DNA of 64,000 nt from Conus ventricosus (lineage: Eukaryota; Mollusca; Gastropoda; Neogastropoda; Conidae). The stretch spans positions 5,917,635 through 5,981,634 of the forward strand of contig CM031628.1 in NCBI GenBank assembly GCA_018398815.1, read 5' to 3'. This document shows positions 10,150 to 21,615 of the stretch, piece after piece. The position numbers were made by a program, and so were the translations under genes. How positions within the stretch are numbered: the first letter of the stretch is position 1; every line of letters starts with the position of its first letter. The notes below the pieces were generated by a model. That model did no database searches. It was not told where the DNA came from and was given only the letters and a program-made list of their open reading frames with translations.

Positions 10150-11640
10150 ACAAAGTGGACTGCAGTCACTGAAGGTTGACACACTGTGCACTTTAACATC
10201 ATTCCACAGTCACTGAAGGTTGACACACTGTGCATTTTAACATCATTCCACAGTGGCTGAAAGTAGACACACTGTGCCTTCATCGATGACACCGGGCTGC
10301 TCATCTAATGGGAAACGAACGAGGAAGAAGAATTCCACAATGGCTGAAAGTAGACACATTGTGCACTTTGACATCATTCCACAATGGCTGAAAGTAGACA
10401 CATTGTGCACTTTAACATCATTCCACAGTGGCTGAAAGTAGACACACTGAGCACTTTAACATCATTCCACAGTGGCTGAAAGTAGACACACTGTGCACTT
10501 TAACATCATTTAACAGTGGCTGAAAGTAGACACACTGTGCACTTTAACATCATTCCACAGTGGCTGAAAGTAGACACACTGTGCACTTTAACATCATTCC
10601 ACTGTGGCTGAAAGTAGACACACTGTGCACTTTAACAGTCTAAACATCATTTAACAGTGCTGAAAGTAGACAAAGTGTGCACTTAAACATCATTTAACAG
10701 TAGCTGAAAGTAGACAAACTGTGCACTTTATTATGTAGACACACTGTGCACTTTAACATCACATTCCACAGTCGCTGAAAGTAGACACAACTGTGTACTT
10801 TAACATCATTAACTGTGGCTGAAAGTAGACGTAGACACACTGTGCACGTTAACATCATTTAACAGTGGCTGAAAGTAGACACACTGTGCACTTTAACATC
10901 ATTAACTGTGGCTGAAAGTAGACGTAGACACACTGTGCACGTTAACATCATTTTAACAGTGGCTGAAAGTAGACACACTGTGCACTTTAACATCATTCCA
11001 CAGTGGCTGAAAGTAGACACACTGTGCACTGTAACATCATTCCACTGTGGCTGAAAGTAGAACACACCTGTGCACTTTAACATCATTCCACAGTGGCTGA
11101 AAGTAGACACACCTGTCCACTTTAGCAATCATTCCATAGGGGCTGAAAGCAGACACAAACACTGCACACTTTCATGTCAGCGACAGAGGGTGAAAGTAGG
11201 ACACAAACACTGCACACTTTAATGTCAGTTACAGAGAGTGAAAGTAGGACACAAAACACTGCACACTTTAATGTCAGCTACAGAGAGTGAAAGTAGACAC
11301 AAACACTGCACACTTTAATGTCAGCTACAGAGAGTGAAAGTAGGACACAAACACTGCACACTTTAATGTGAGCTACAGCGAGTGAAAGTAGACACAAACA
11401 CTGCACATTTTAATGTCAGCTACAGAGAGTGAAAGAAGACAAACTCTGCATGCTTAATATCAGCTACAGAGGTGAAAGTAAACACATATACTGCACACTT
11501 AAATGTCAGCTACAGAGGTCAAAGTAGGACACATAACACTGCACACTTTAATGTCAGCTACAGAGGATGAAAGTAAACACAATGACTACAACACTTAGGT
11601 GTCAACTACAGAGGGTAAAAGTAAACACAAAGTGATGAGT
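10150..11640. repeat. Satellite S1, 44-bp unit grading into a 48-bp unit
   Basis: Tandem array. The first part (to about 11150) repeats a 44-bp unit containing GTAGACACACTGTGCACTTT, ending CATCATTCCACAGTGGCTGAAA. From about 11150 the unit is about 48 bp, with AGTAGGACACAAACACTGCA and CTTTAATGTCAGCTACAGAG. Copies are diverged, with indels. The same family recurs at 14640-16400 and 63235-64000. Confidence 0.9.
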
Positions 11641-11654
11641 ACTGGGCTGGGATT

Positions 11655-13850
11655 AGCACAGAATGGTATCCAAATCTCACTGCTGCTGCCAAAGCACTAT
11701 TGTCAGGCTTTCATGGACCTTTAATAGAGTCCTCCTTTAGTGCCATGGAGACCTAATGAATGACCGGACAGGACACCTGCTTGATGAAACTTACAAGTCA
11801 CTTCAAACAGTCAGATACAGCTTGAAAGCAAGGAACCTGGCAGCTATAGAGGCATTTTCCAAGAAGGACCCAATCATAGAGCCTGTGGACAAACATCTGA
11901 CTGACCATAAATGTAGAGGGCCTGTGGACAAACATCTGACTGACCATAAATGTAGAGGGCCTGTGGACAAACATCTGACTGACCATAAATGTAGAGGCCT
12001 GTGGACAAACATCTGACTGACCATAAATGTAGAGGGCCTGTGGACAAACATCTGACTGACCATAAATGTAGAGGGCCTGTGGACAAACATCTGACTGACC
12101 ATAAATGTAGAGGCCTGTGGACAAACATCTGACTGACCATAAATGTAGAGGGCCTGTGGACAAACATCTGACTGACCAAATGCAGAATGCCTACAAGGGC
12201 AGGCAGGAAAGACAGTAGGGCAACCAAGCAGCAGTAGCTGAGAAACGAAAGCAGTTGGGTGCACATGCTGAAGGGCCTGCCACTAAAAAAAGCCAACAAG
12301 GAGGATCTTTTGAAACAAGCCTCAAAGGCTGAGACTGTACATAGGGAGTCAGTCAGTATGCAAACAAGCAGCAAAGGACCACAAGAGAGGCCATCAGTCA
12401 GTATGCAAACAAGCAGCAAAGGACCACAAGAGAGGCCATCAGTCAGTATGCAAACAAGCAGCAAAGGACCTCAAGAGAGGCCATCAGTATGCAAACAAGC
12501 AGCAAAGGACCACAAGAGAGGCCATCAGTCAGTATGCAAACAAGCAGCAAAGGACCAGAAGAGAGACCATCAGTCAGTATACAAACAAGCAGCAAAGGAC
12601 CACAAGAGAGGCCATCAGTCAGCATGCAAACAAGCAGCAAAGGACCACAAGAGAGGCCATCATCAGTATGCAAACAAGCAGCAAAGGACCTCAAGAGAGG
12701 CCATCAGTATGCAAACAAGCAGCAAAGGACCACAAGAGAGGCCATCAGTCAGTATGCAAACAACAGCAAAGGACCACAAGAGGGGCCATCAGTCAGTAAG
12801 CAAACAAGCAGCAAAGGACCTCAAGAGAGGCCATCAGTCAGTATGCAAACAAGCAGCAAAGGACCTCAAGAGAGGCAATCAGTATGCAAACAAGCAGCAA
12901 AGGACCTCAAGAGAGGCCATCAGTCAGTATGCAAACAAGCAGCAAAGGACCACAAGAGAGGCCATCAGTCAGTATGCAAACAAGTGGCAAAGGACCACAA
13001 GAGAGGCCATCAGTCAGTATGCAAACAAACAGCAAAGGACCACAAGAGAGGCCATCAGTCAGTATGCAAACAAGCAGCAAAGGACCACAAGAGAGGCCAT
13101 CAGTCAGTATGCAAACAAGGTGGCAAAGGACCACAAGAGGCCATCAGTATGCAAACAAGCAGCAAAGGACAAGAGAGGCCATCAGTCAGTATGCAGACAA
13201 GCAGCAAAGGACCACAAGAGAGGCCATCAGTCAGCATGCAAACAAGCAGCAAAGGACCACAAGAGAGGCCATCAGTCAGTATGCAAACAAGCAGCAAAGG
13301 ACCACAAGAGAGGCCATCATCAGTATGCAAACAAGCGGCAAAGGACCACAAGAGAGACCATCAGTCAGTATGCAAAACAAGCAGCAAAGACCACAAGAGA
13401 GACCATCAGTCAGTATGCAAACAAGCAGCAAAGGACCACAAGAGAGGTCATCAGTCAGTATGCAAACAAGCAGCAAAGGACCACAGAGAGACCATCAGTC
13501 AGTATGCAAACAAGCAGCAAAGGACCACAAGAGAGACCATCAGTCAGTATGCAAACAAGCAGCAAAGGACCACAAGAGAGGTCATCAGTCAGTATGCAAA
13601 CAAGCAGCAAAGGACCACAAGAGAGACCATCAGTCAGTATGCAAACAAACAGCAAAGGACCACAAGAGAGACCATCAGTCAGTATGCAAACAAGCAGCAA
13701 AGGATCACAAGAGAGGCCATTAGTATGGAAACAAACAGCAAAGGACCACAAGAGAGGCCAAGATGTGTAAGTGGATCTGTGCCCCCCCCCCCCCCCCCTC
13801 AACCCACCAAAACAAAGCAGGCTTCTCTTGCCAGTTTTTTTTTTTTTTAA
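11655..13850 (+). CDS. Repeat-expanded ORF, copy 1 (transposon-like C-terminal domain with coding minisatellites)
   Basis: The N-terminal part, about 11700-11880, reads through one frame break as a compact domain (DETYKSLQTVRYSLKARNL, AAIEAFSKKDP). It resembles C-terminal segments of transposase-like repetitive proteins, but I cannot name the family. It runs straight into a 39-bp minisatellite (13 residues, PVDKHLTDHKCRG), then a non-repeated linker (MQNAYKGRQERQ, EKRKQLGAHAEGPATKKS), then a 45-bp minisatellite. After that come a poly-C/poly-Pro tract and a terminal KTKQASLASFF. All three + frames of the 45-bp unit are stop-free, so the ORF survives indels. It may be a decayed element rather than a working gene. 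Confidence 0.45.
11880..12178. repeat. 39-bp coding minisatellite, copy 1
   Basis: About 7.5 copies of a 39-bp unit (CCTGTGGACAAACATCTGAC + TGACCATAAATGTAGAGGG), each encoding 13 residues. Three units lack one G at the junction and shift the frame. Confidence 0.92.
12348..13762. repeat. 45-bp coding minisatellite, copy 1
   Basis: About 31 copies of a 45-bp unit containing CAGTATGCAAACAAGCAGCA and AAGGACCACAAGAGAGGCCA. Shorter units of about 36-42 bp are interspersed. The unit translates without stops in three + frames: SMQTSSKGPQERPSV, QYANKQQRTTREAIS and VCKQAAKDHKRGHQS. Variants cluster into short higher-order runs. Confidence 0.92.
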
Positions 13851-14355
13851 ATAGTGTACTTAAAACCTTTTTTGTCCCCTGTTGTCTTACCATGCTGTGT
13901 GAAGAGATAGTGAGTGTTGACTATGATAAGTGTAAACTGTTTCCATTAATTTGACTTTGAATAAGTTTGAGGGTGATGCATTATTAGTAGAGGAACTACC
14001 AGTTTTATGGGGCTCATTTTTGTAAAGACTGAACAGTTGAACAAGGCACTGCAGTACACATACAAGAAAGTGGAGTGAGTGTTGACTATACAACACTAGA
14101 CTGATGCCAGTATTGGACTTTGAATAAAATTAATTTGTGGGTGATGCATCATTTGGTAGGTACATACACTGAACATTACTGGGACTCAGTTCGTGAAGAC
14201 TGAATTATTGAACTTTTGAAGCAAGGCACTACAGTACATCAAGAAAATGGAGAAAAGTAAGTTGATTTTTTGTTGGTATGATTTCTTTACGTACTGCATG
14301 GTAAATAAGATGCTTTTAGTTTGTTTTCTTTGCATTCCACATGGTAATTTTGCAT
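13851..14355. other. 3' flank of repeat ORF, copy 1
   Basis: Non-repeated sequence containing two diverged tandem stretches around TTGACTTTGAATAAGTTTGA and TGGACTTTGAATAAAATTAA. Both carry AATAA(A/G) motifs that could act as poly(A) signals. It is almost identical to 62420-62920. Confidence 0.6.
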
Positions 14356-14639
14356 ACGTGAGGGGCCCACAAAAAGGGTCTTCAAAAATGTAAAATTAAA
14401 TTTTTCCCACTGGGGGCCCATTCCCCTGGACCCTGGCCTTTGTTCAGGGGTTTTTTTGGGGACACTTTTTCCCCCGGGCCCGGTTTTTAAAAATCTTCAA
14501 AACATGACTCTCTTCAAGAAAAGAATTTTTTTTTGGCCCACCGGTTTTTGGAAAAAAGCACAGAGGTGGGTTAAAACACTTTTACATGTTGTTATAGGGG
14601 AAAGTTTTGCTTTCCCAGTGCTCCGGGATGAAACTAAAA

Positions 14640-16400
14640 CCCATTCGTAATAGTTTGGAAAGTAGGACACAGCTTCAATGTTTTTTGGGGATTTGACTGA
14701 AAGTGGGGACAAAAATGCTCCAAAGCATCTGTATAAAACAAACTTTTGCTGCGGGTTGGACGAAAAACACCCCATATTTTTAATTTGTCTTTTTATACCC
14801 CCCCTTGCAGTGGGAAAAAAACACTCCCAAAATTCCCAATGTCATTTTATAGCTGTTAAAAAAGGGGGAAAGGACAAAAAACGTTTTGCACACTGTAATA
14901 TAATTTTTTTGCTGTTTGAAAGTAGGGCAAAAAAAACCTGCACCCAAAAGTCATTTTTTTTATTTTCCTAAAATTAGGGCCAAAAAAACATGCAGGGCTT
15001 TGATTTTTTTTTATAGCTTTTAAAATTTAGGGCAAAAACACTGAAGGGGTTTTTTTGGATCATTTGATATTTCCCTGAAAGTAGGGCCCAGAATTGCACA
15101 GTTTAAGTAAATTCTTTTGTGACGGGAAATTTGGGGAACAGCATTGCGTTTATGTCATTTTTTTAGTGACGGGAAAGTGGGGCACAGCATTGCCAGTGAA
15201 ATGCCCTTCTATGGCTGAAAAAGAAAGGAAACCCCAAAACTTTTCACGGGTAAATGTCTTTCGGGAGTGATAAAAAGTAGGCCCACAGTTTTGCACAGGG
15301 GTAAGTCATTCTGATTTGATTTAAAAGTAGGACACAGACATTGACAGTTTTAAGGTCATTTTTATGTAAATGAAAGTAGGACACGACTTTGCACAGTTTT
15401 GTATTAAATTTCTTTAGTGCCCTAAAAGTAGGACCGGGCTTTCCCAATTTTTTAAGTCCTTTCTATAGTAAAAACGGGAAAGTAGGGCACCAGACATTGC
15501 ACAGGGGTAATTTTCCATTCTTTTATTTGGACGGGAAAGAAAGGGCCCACAGAACATTGCACAGGGGGTAATTCATTTATAGTGACGGGAAGTGGGGCCC
15601 ACAGAATTCCCACAGTTTTTAATGTCATTCTATAGGATGAAAGAGGGCAAAAAGACATTGCCTTTTGTAATTCATTCTATAGTGATTGAAAGTAGGACAC
15701 AGACTTTGGCCAGTGTAATGTAAATTCTATTGTGATGAAAGTGGGCACAGACATTCCCAGTGTAATGTATTTTTTAGTGACGGGAAAGTAGGGCACAGCC
15801 CCAGTTTGCAAATTTGTAATGTCATTTTTAGTGACTGAAAGTAGGACACAGACTTTTGCCCCATTTGTAAATGTCATTTATAGTGACTGAAATTTAGGCC
15901 CACAGATATTGCACGGGGTTAATGTCATTCTGTAGTGCCCCTGAAAGTAGGCCACGGGACATTGCAATTTGAATTTGTCATTCTGTTAGTGGACCTAAAA
16001 AAGTAGGCCCCAAAACCAGACTTTGCCCAGTTAAGGTCTTTCTATAGTGACTGAAAGTGGACACGGGATTTTTGCACAGTTTTTTGTTTTTCTATATGTC
16101 CTGAAAGTAGGACACAGAATTGCCATTTTAAATGTTTTTGGAGGCCTGAAAGTAGGGCACATTTTTTTGCACTTTTGTAAAGTCATTCTTACAGGGGACT
16201 GAAAGTAGGACAAAAATTTGCTGAACGCTTTTAATGTCAACTACAAGGGTTTGAAAAGTAGGCCCAAAAAACAGGCATATTTTAGTGTCATTCTACAGCA
16301 GCAAAAAGTTGGCCCTAAAAAACATTACACACTTCAATGCCATCAATAGAGGGGGAAGGGAAAGACACAAAACACTGCACGCTTAATAAAGGGGACAGTT
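14640..16400. repeat. Satellite S1 array, second locus (distorted)
   Basis: Repeated GAAAGTAGGACACAGA..TTGCACAGT..TAATGTCATTCTATAGTGA units of about 49 bp can be followed throughout, despite the homopolymer distortion. Same family as 63235-64000. Confidence 0.8.
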
Positions 16401-16919
16401 TCAGATACTCCAAGAAAAGCGCAATGATCAAAAAATTTCACTTTTTCTCAAAAAATGTCCCAAAGGGAAATTTAAATTTTTTTCTTTTTTATTTTTTTTC
16501 ATGGCATTTACCTAGAAGTTCGCTACTCCAAAAAAAAAGGCCCGTTGTGGGCCCCTTTTTTTTTCATTTCTTTTTTTTTGGCTTTTTTACCCCCGGGAAA
16601 TTTGGGTTTCCAACACAGGACTGGGGGGGGGGCCTTTTTTTTTTCAAAAAGTAATAAAAGCCTTTTGTGTCATTACCCTAAAAAAAACAAACAAAAAAGC
16701 AACCAAAACCCCAAAACCCCAAAAAAAAAAAAAAAAACCAAAAAAAAAACTATGAGGCAAAGCACCTCACAACACCTTTTCATGATTCGATTGGGCCCGG
16801 TTTTTCTCCTCCAAGTGAACTGAAAAAACCCCCCCTTTGTTTATTTTTTCTCGTCATTCGGGGAGTTCCTAAGCAGAAAAAATTTCCCTGACCAGGTGGG
16901 CAAAAGCACAAAAAGGGCA

Positions 16920-17310
16920 GCTGATGGATACCCGGCCTTTTAAAGTCCATCTCTTTTCAAAAGTCTTTCAAAAAAGTCATTAAGGTTCTGTCGGGACAGC
17001 TGGGGGTGGAAAACCCCGGCTTTTTAAAACCCTTTTCTTTTTAAAAAGGTGCATAAGGGATATGGGGTTCTGTCAGGTTTCAGCTGTTGGGGTAACCCCG
17101 GCTTTAATGTTTCCCTTTCTTTTCAAAAAGGTGCATTTGTCATAGTGTTTTGTCGGGACAGCTGTGGGTACCGGCTTTAAAAGTTCCTTCTCTTTTTTAA
17201 AAAAGGGTGCATAAGTCATATTGGTTTTGTCGGGGGCAGCTGAGGGGAAACCGGCCCTTTTAAAGTCCTTCTCCCTTTTTAAAAGTCTGAAAAAAGTTAT
17301 GTGTTTGTCA
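16920..17310. repeat. Satellite S2, about 70-80-bp unit
   Basis: About five copies of a unit with GTGCATAAGTCATA, GTTCTGTC.GGACAGCTG and CCGGCTTTTAAAGTCCTTCTC. Distorted sequence, so unit length is approximate. Confidence 0.65.
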
Positions 17311-17464
17311 GCAGACCCTTTTCCCTTTTAAAAAAATTTTTCCCCCATGGAAACCGGGAAATTTGGTAATTGTTTTGACATGGGAAATTCCCTTTTTTTT
17401 TTAAAACTTCATGGGGCAGGGGTTTTACTTCACCCCTTTGGGGTTTTTAATATATTTGTTTTGA

Positions 17465-18075
17465 TTGGTCCCCGGAGTCACAGACACCTGTTGTGATGGG
17501 GCAGGTCCAGGAAATCCAACATGTTATGATGGTCAGGTCCCGGGCACAAAACCCCTGTTGTGGGGTCGGGGGCCAACAAGGCACAGAAAATTGTTTTGTT
17601 TGGGCAGGCCCCAAAAGTCACAGACACCGGGTTGGGGAAAGGTCAGGTCCCCAAAAGGGGCACAGACACCTTTTTGTGATGGTCGGTTTCCAAAAAGTCA
17701 CGGGCCCTGTTTTTTGATGGTCAGGGGGCCAGGGTCACAGAACTGTTTGGGGAAAGGGCAGGTCCAGGAGTCACGGGCACCGGGTTTTTGATGGTCCGGG
17801 CCACCCGACACCCGTTGTATGGTTTTAGGTCAAAAAAAGTCACAGCCCCCTGTTGGGGATGGTCAGGGGCCCGGGGGTTTACAGACACCTGTTGGGGATG
17901 GTTTGGTCCCGGGGTCCAAAACACTTTTGATGGTCAGGTTCCAAAAATCCCCAGCACCCGTTGTTTAATTTTCCCCCCCCCCCCAACAGGTCCCAAAAAA
18001 GTCCAAAACACCTGTTGTGATGGTCAAAGGGCCAAGAAATAAAAGACACCCGTTTTTGATGGTCAGGTTTTTTGA
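17465..18075. repeat. Satellite S3, about 36-40-bp unit
   Basis: About 15 copies of a unit resembling GGTCAGGTCC..GAGTCACAGACACCTGTTGTGAT. The ORFs here come from this repeat. Confidence 0.7.
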
Positions 18076-18734
18076 GGGCCCCTTTCCCAAAAAATGGGAG
18101 TTAGGAGCAGCCTGGGGGTTTAAATTTCCCACAATTCATGTATCTATGGGTTCCCAAAACCCAGCCTCCCAGCCTGCTTTCCGTGGCCCCGTACCCCCTC
18201 CCCCCTGGTTTACTGGCCAAATGATTTAAAAAGCCTCGGTTGGGGTTTTTTACTTTTAGTTTTTAAAACAATGTATGTATTTCTTTATATCTTTTGCTAC
18301 TTTTTTTTTTTTATTTTTTATAGGGGGTGGAAGGAAAAGCCCAAAAGATTTTTTAAACTTTTGTTTTGCATCGGGGGGAAGGAGAAAAAAAAGAAAGTTT
18401 GGTTTTGTTTTCATGGGCTGCAGTTGGTTTTGGGCCCTTTTCATCATCATCCTTCCCTTCTCCTGGTCGTCAATTTCTCTACTTTCAGAACAAAAAAAAA
18501 CTGCAAATGGTTGTTTTTTGTATCCCCTTTGTTTTGGGCCCCTTTTTTCTTGAAATAATGATTGCTTTCTTTTAAAGTCCTTGTGAAATTTGGAAACTTT
18601 CAGTTTGGCCCAGCTGTTGGGGTTTATTTTAAAAAAACTTTGGGGGTTCCCTTTTTAAACACCTTTTTTTAATGAACCCCATTCAAACCCTTTTTTTTGA
18701 GGGGGGGGAGGGTGCATGTCTTTTACAAACACTT

Positions 18735-19890
18735 TGTTTCTTAAATTTATTTTACTGGAAAAGTAAGTTGGTTTGGACCCATAAAGTAGATCAGGCGGTT
18801 TTTCTGTGTATCCTAAATTTACTGGGCAGTAAGTTTTAGGACGCCTATAATGTGGGTTTCCGACAGTTTGCTATGTATTTATTCCACTTTTACCCGTAAA
18901 GTTGGGCAGGAAACCTGTAATGTTTGTACATGCAGTTCGCTAAGTATCCTTCCCGGGCAGTAAGTTGAAAAGGACGCCCATAATGTAGATACAGGCAGGG
19001 TTTTCAATGTTTTCATTCACTGACAGTAAATTTTAACAGGACCCTATAATGTAGATACAGGCAGTTTGCTTTGTATATTCAAAGACAGTAAGTTGACAGG
19101 ACCGGGCCCTTAATGTAGATCAGGGGTTTGCTGTGTATCCTCATTCACTGACAGTAAGTTGAAAGGAACCCATTTTTAAAATACAGGGGTTTCTGTGTAT
19201 CCTCATTTTACTGACAGTTTAAATTGCAGGAAAAACTTAATTTTAGGTACAGGGGAGTTGGTATTTTTTTTATCCTCATTTCCCGAAGGGGGGGTGAAAA
19301 GGAAAACCTATAATGTAGATAAGGCCCGTTTTTTCAATGTATCCTTTATGGGCCAAATAAGGGTTTACAGGACGGGCCCAAAGTTGATACAGGCAAAAAT
19401 TAGCTATGTATCATTTTCCCGACAGTTTAAATTGGGCAGGACGCCTATAATGTAGTAAGGAAAATTTGCTATGTATCATTTTACTGACGTTTAAATCGAC
19501 AGGACAATTTAAAGTAGATACAGGAGTTGCTATGTACCTATTCACTGACAGAAAGTCGCCCCCACACCTTAATTTGTACAGGGAGTTTGCTATGTATCCT
19601 CAAATTTACTGACGGGAAAGGTTTCCCGGGGAAATTTTAAGGGAGATTTTTGGCCCGTTTTTTGTATCATTCCCCTGACGTAAGTTTTACAGGACACCTA
19701 TAATTTTAAAATTTCAGGCGTTTGCTATGTATCATTCCCCTGACCAAAATTTTGGGTTTACGGACACCCTTTTAAAGTGGGTACAGGCGGTTTTTTCTAT
19801 GTATCCTCATTCACTGACGTAAGTTGGGGCAGGACCTATAAGGGGGATACAGGGGTTAAACTGTGTATCCCCATTCATGGACTGTGGGGG
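18735..19890. repeat. Satellite S4, about 65-bp unit
   Basis: About 17 copies of a unit with TGTAGATACAGGCAGTTTGC, TATGTATCCTCATTCACTGA and CAGTAAGTTGACAGGACGCC. Distorted, unit length approximate. Confidence 0.75.
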
Positions 19891-20369
19891 ATGAAAAAGC
19901 CCTTTCACTTTTACTGTGAAAATTTGGGGTTTTTATGCCCTTTTTCCCCTGAAAGCGGATGGGCAAAAGCCCCCTTTTTTTTTTCTGCCCCTCTTTTGGG
20001 GCCCTTTTTTTTCCCCCCCTTTGAAACCATCGTGTTTGGAAAACACCATTTCCTTCTTTCAGTCTGGGGGCTTGGGTTTTTGCTCTTTCGTTTTAAAACC
20101 ATTTTGTAAAAAACCCCTCCCTTTCTTTGTTGTTTTTGGTTTTTGCTGTTTCCTTTAAAAACCGTCATTGGGGGGGGGAAACCCCCCCCCCCCCCTTTCT
20201 TTGAAACTGGGGGTTTTTTTTTTGTGTTCCCTTTTGAGTTTTCTGGGTGTGGGTATTATGAGTTTGCCAAATTTTCTTTACTTCCCTTTTCCGTTATCAG
20301 AGGTGATGAGAAGGGGTTTGGGCAAAAGGGGAATTTAAAGATTGGGGGTTTTGTGATCAGGGGGTGATT

Positions 20370-20900
20370 TTAGAAAATGCCCTGGAGCCTGGGAAATTTA
20401 TGGTCAGTTTTTCAGTGAAACGGGTTTGGGTGTTTGAATGTCATGCAAACCCCGAAGTTTATGGCAGTGCCAAATGGGGAAGGGGGGGATGTAGAACTGC
20501 CATGCCGCCCTGAAGTTGATGGTAGTGCCAGTGTAGGGAATGTGTGAACTGCCCCTGCAGCCCTGAAGTTGAAAGGTCAGTGTCAGGGATCAGGGGGTGG
20601 GTGGTTTAACTGCCTGCCAAACCCCCGAAGGGGTTTTGAGTTGATGGTCAGTTTTCTTTGTGGGGCAGGGGGGGATGTAGAACTGCCATGCAGCCCTTTA
20701 AGGGTTTTAGAAAATTTATTTTGGGCAGTGGCAGGTTTGGGCAGGGTGGGGTGTTTGAAAAAGCCATGCACCCTGAAGGGTTTTAGAGTTGATGGGCAGT
20801 TTTCAGTGGGCAGGGTGGTGTAGAAAGCCCTTTCAGCCCCGAAGGTTGGGAAAGTTGTGGTTCCCGTGCCCGTGGGGCAGGGGGTTGATGTTTGAACCCG
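20370..20900. repeat. Satellite S5, about 70-80-bp unit
   Basis: About six to seven copies of a unit with GATGTAGAACTGCCATGCAG, CCCTGAAG and GTTGATGGTCAGTTTTCAGT. Distorted sequence. Confidence 0.65.
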
Positions 20901-21454
20901 CCATGCAAACCCCCCGGTGCCCCAGCCCCCACAGCGTTCTCCCCAAAATCAAAAGGAAAAAATCTTTTTCCCGGCATTTCCTCTGAGGCAGTCGTTGGAA
21001 ATAGGAGCTCCCAGAGGGCAGCAAGCTGTTTCCCGTAGCAAGGGCAAGACATTTTTGGAGGAAAATTTTGTCTTTTTTTAAATTTTTACATGCCATTTGA
21101 GGGACAACTTTGGGGGGCTGTCATTCTGTTTTCCTCATCCCGTCACAGTGGTGTACTTTTACAGCACCCATGCTGGCGTTTTAAAGACAGTACCCCGGGG
21201 TCAAATCATCATGAGGTTTGCCAAAAAGAGGGAAAACGGGGTGCTGCTGTCGGGCTCTGTGGTGATGGCCCCCTTTATGCCTTGGGTTTTGACCAACAAA
21301 CGAAAAAGGGTTCCCCCCTGGGGTCAAGGTTTTTCCTTTTGGAGGGTATTTGTCTGCGGGGGAAAAAAAAAAGAAACATCCCAAAAAAAAGGGCCGGTAA
21401 TAGCGCGGTTTTTTTAAAGTCTGTTTTTCCCCCGGGGGGTGGAAAAAAAGGTCC

Positions 21455-21469
21455 CCCCCTCCCCCCCTC

Positions 21470-21532
<63 letters not shown>

Positions 21533-21534
21533 TT

Positions 21535-21588
<54 letters not shown>

Positions 21589-21615
21589 AAAACCCCCCCC
21601 ACCCCCCCCCTTTTC
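21455..21615. repeat. Poly-C tract
   Basis: About 150 bases of nearly pure C, interrupted by a few T and A. Such a long C run is probably an assembly or consensus artefact built on a shorter C-rich tract. The long Pro and Gly ORFs here are not genes. Confidence 0.7.

Noticed and set aside
10150..11640. Possible CRISPR-like array because of regular spacing
   Set aside because: Units are contiguous and diverged throughout, without unique spacers, and the DNA is eukaryotic. It is a satellite.
11803..12464. Minus-strand ORFs across the 39-bp and 45-bp arrays (IYGQSDVCPQAL and LLVCILTDGLSCGP types)
   Set aside because: Antisense shadows of the + strand repeat. The flanking non-repeat domain is coherent only on the + strand.
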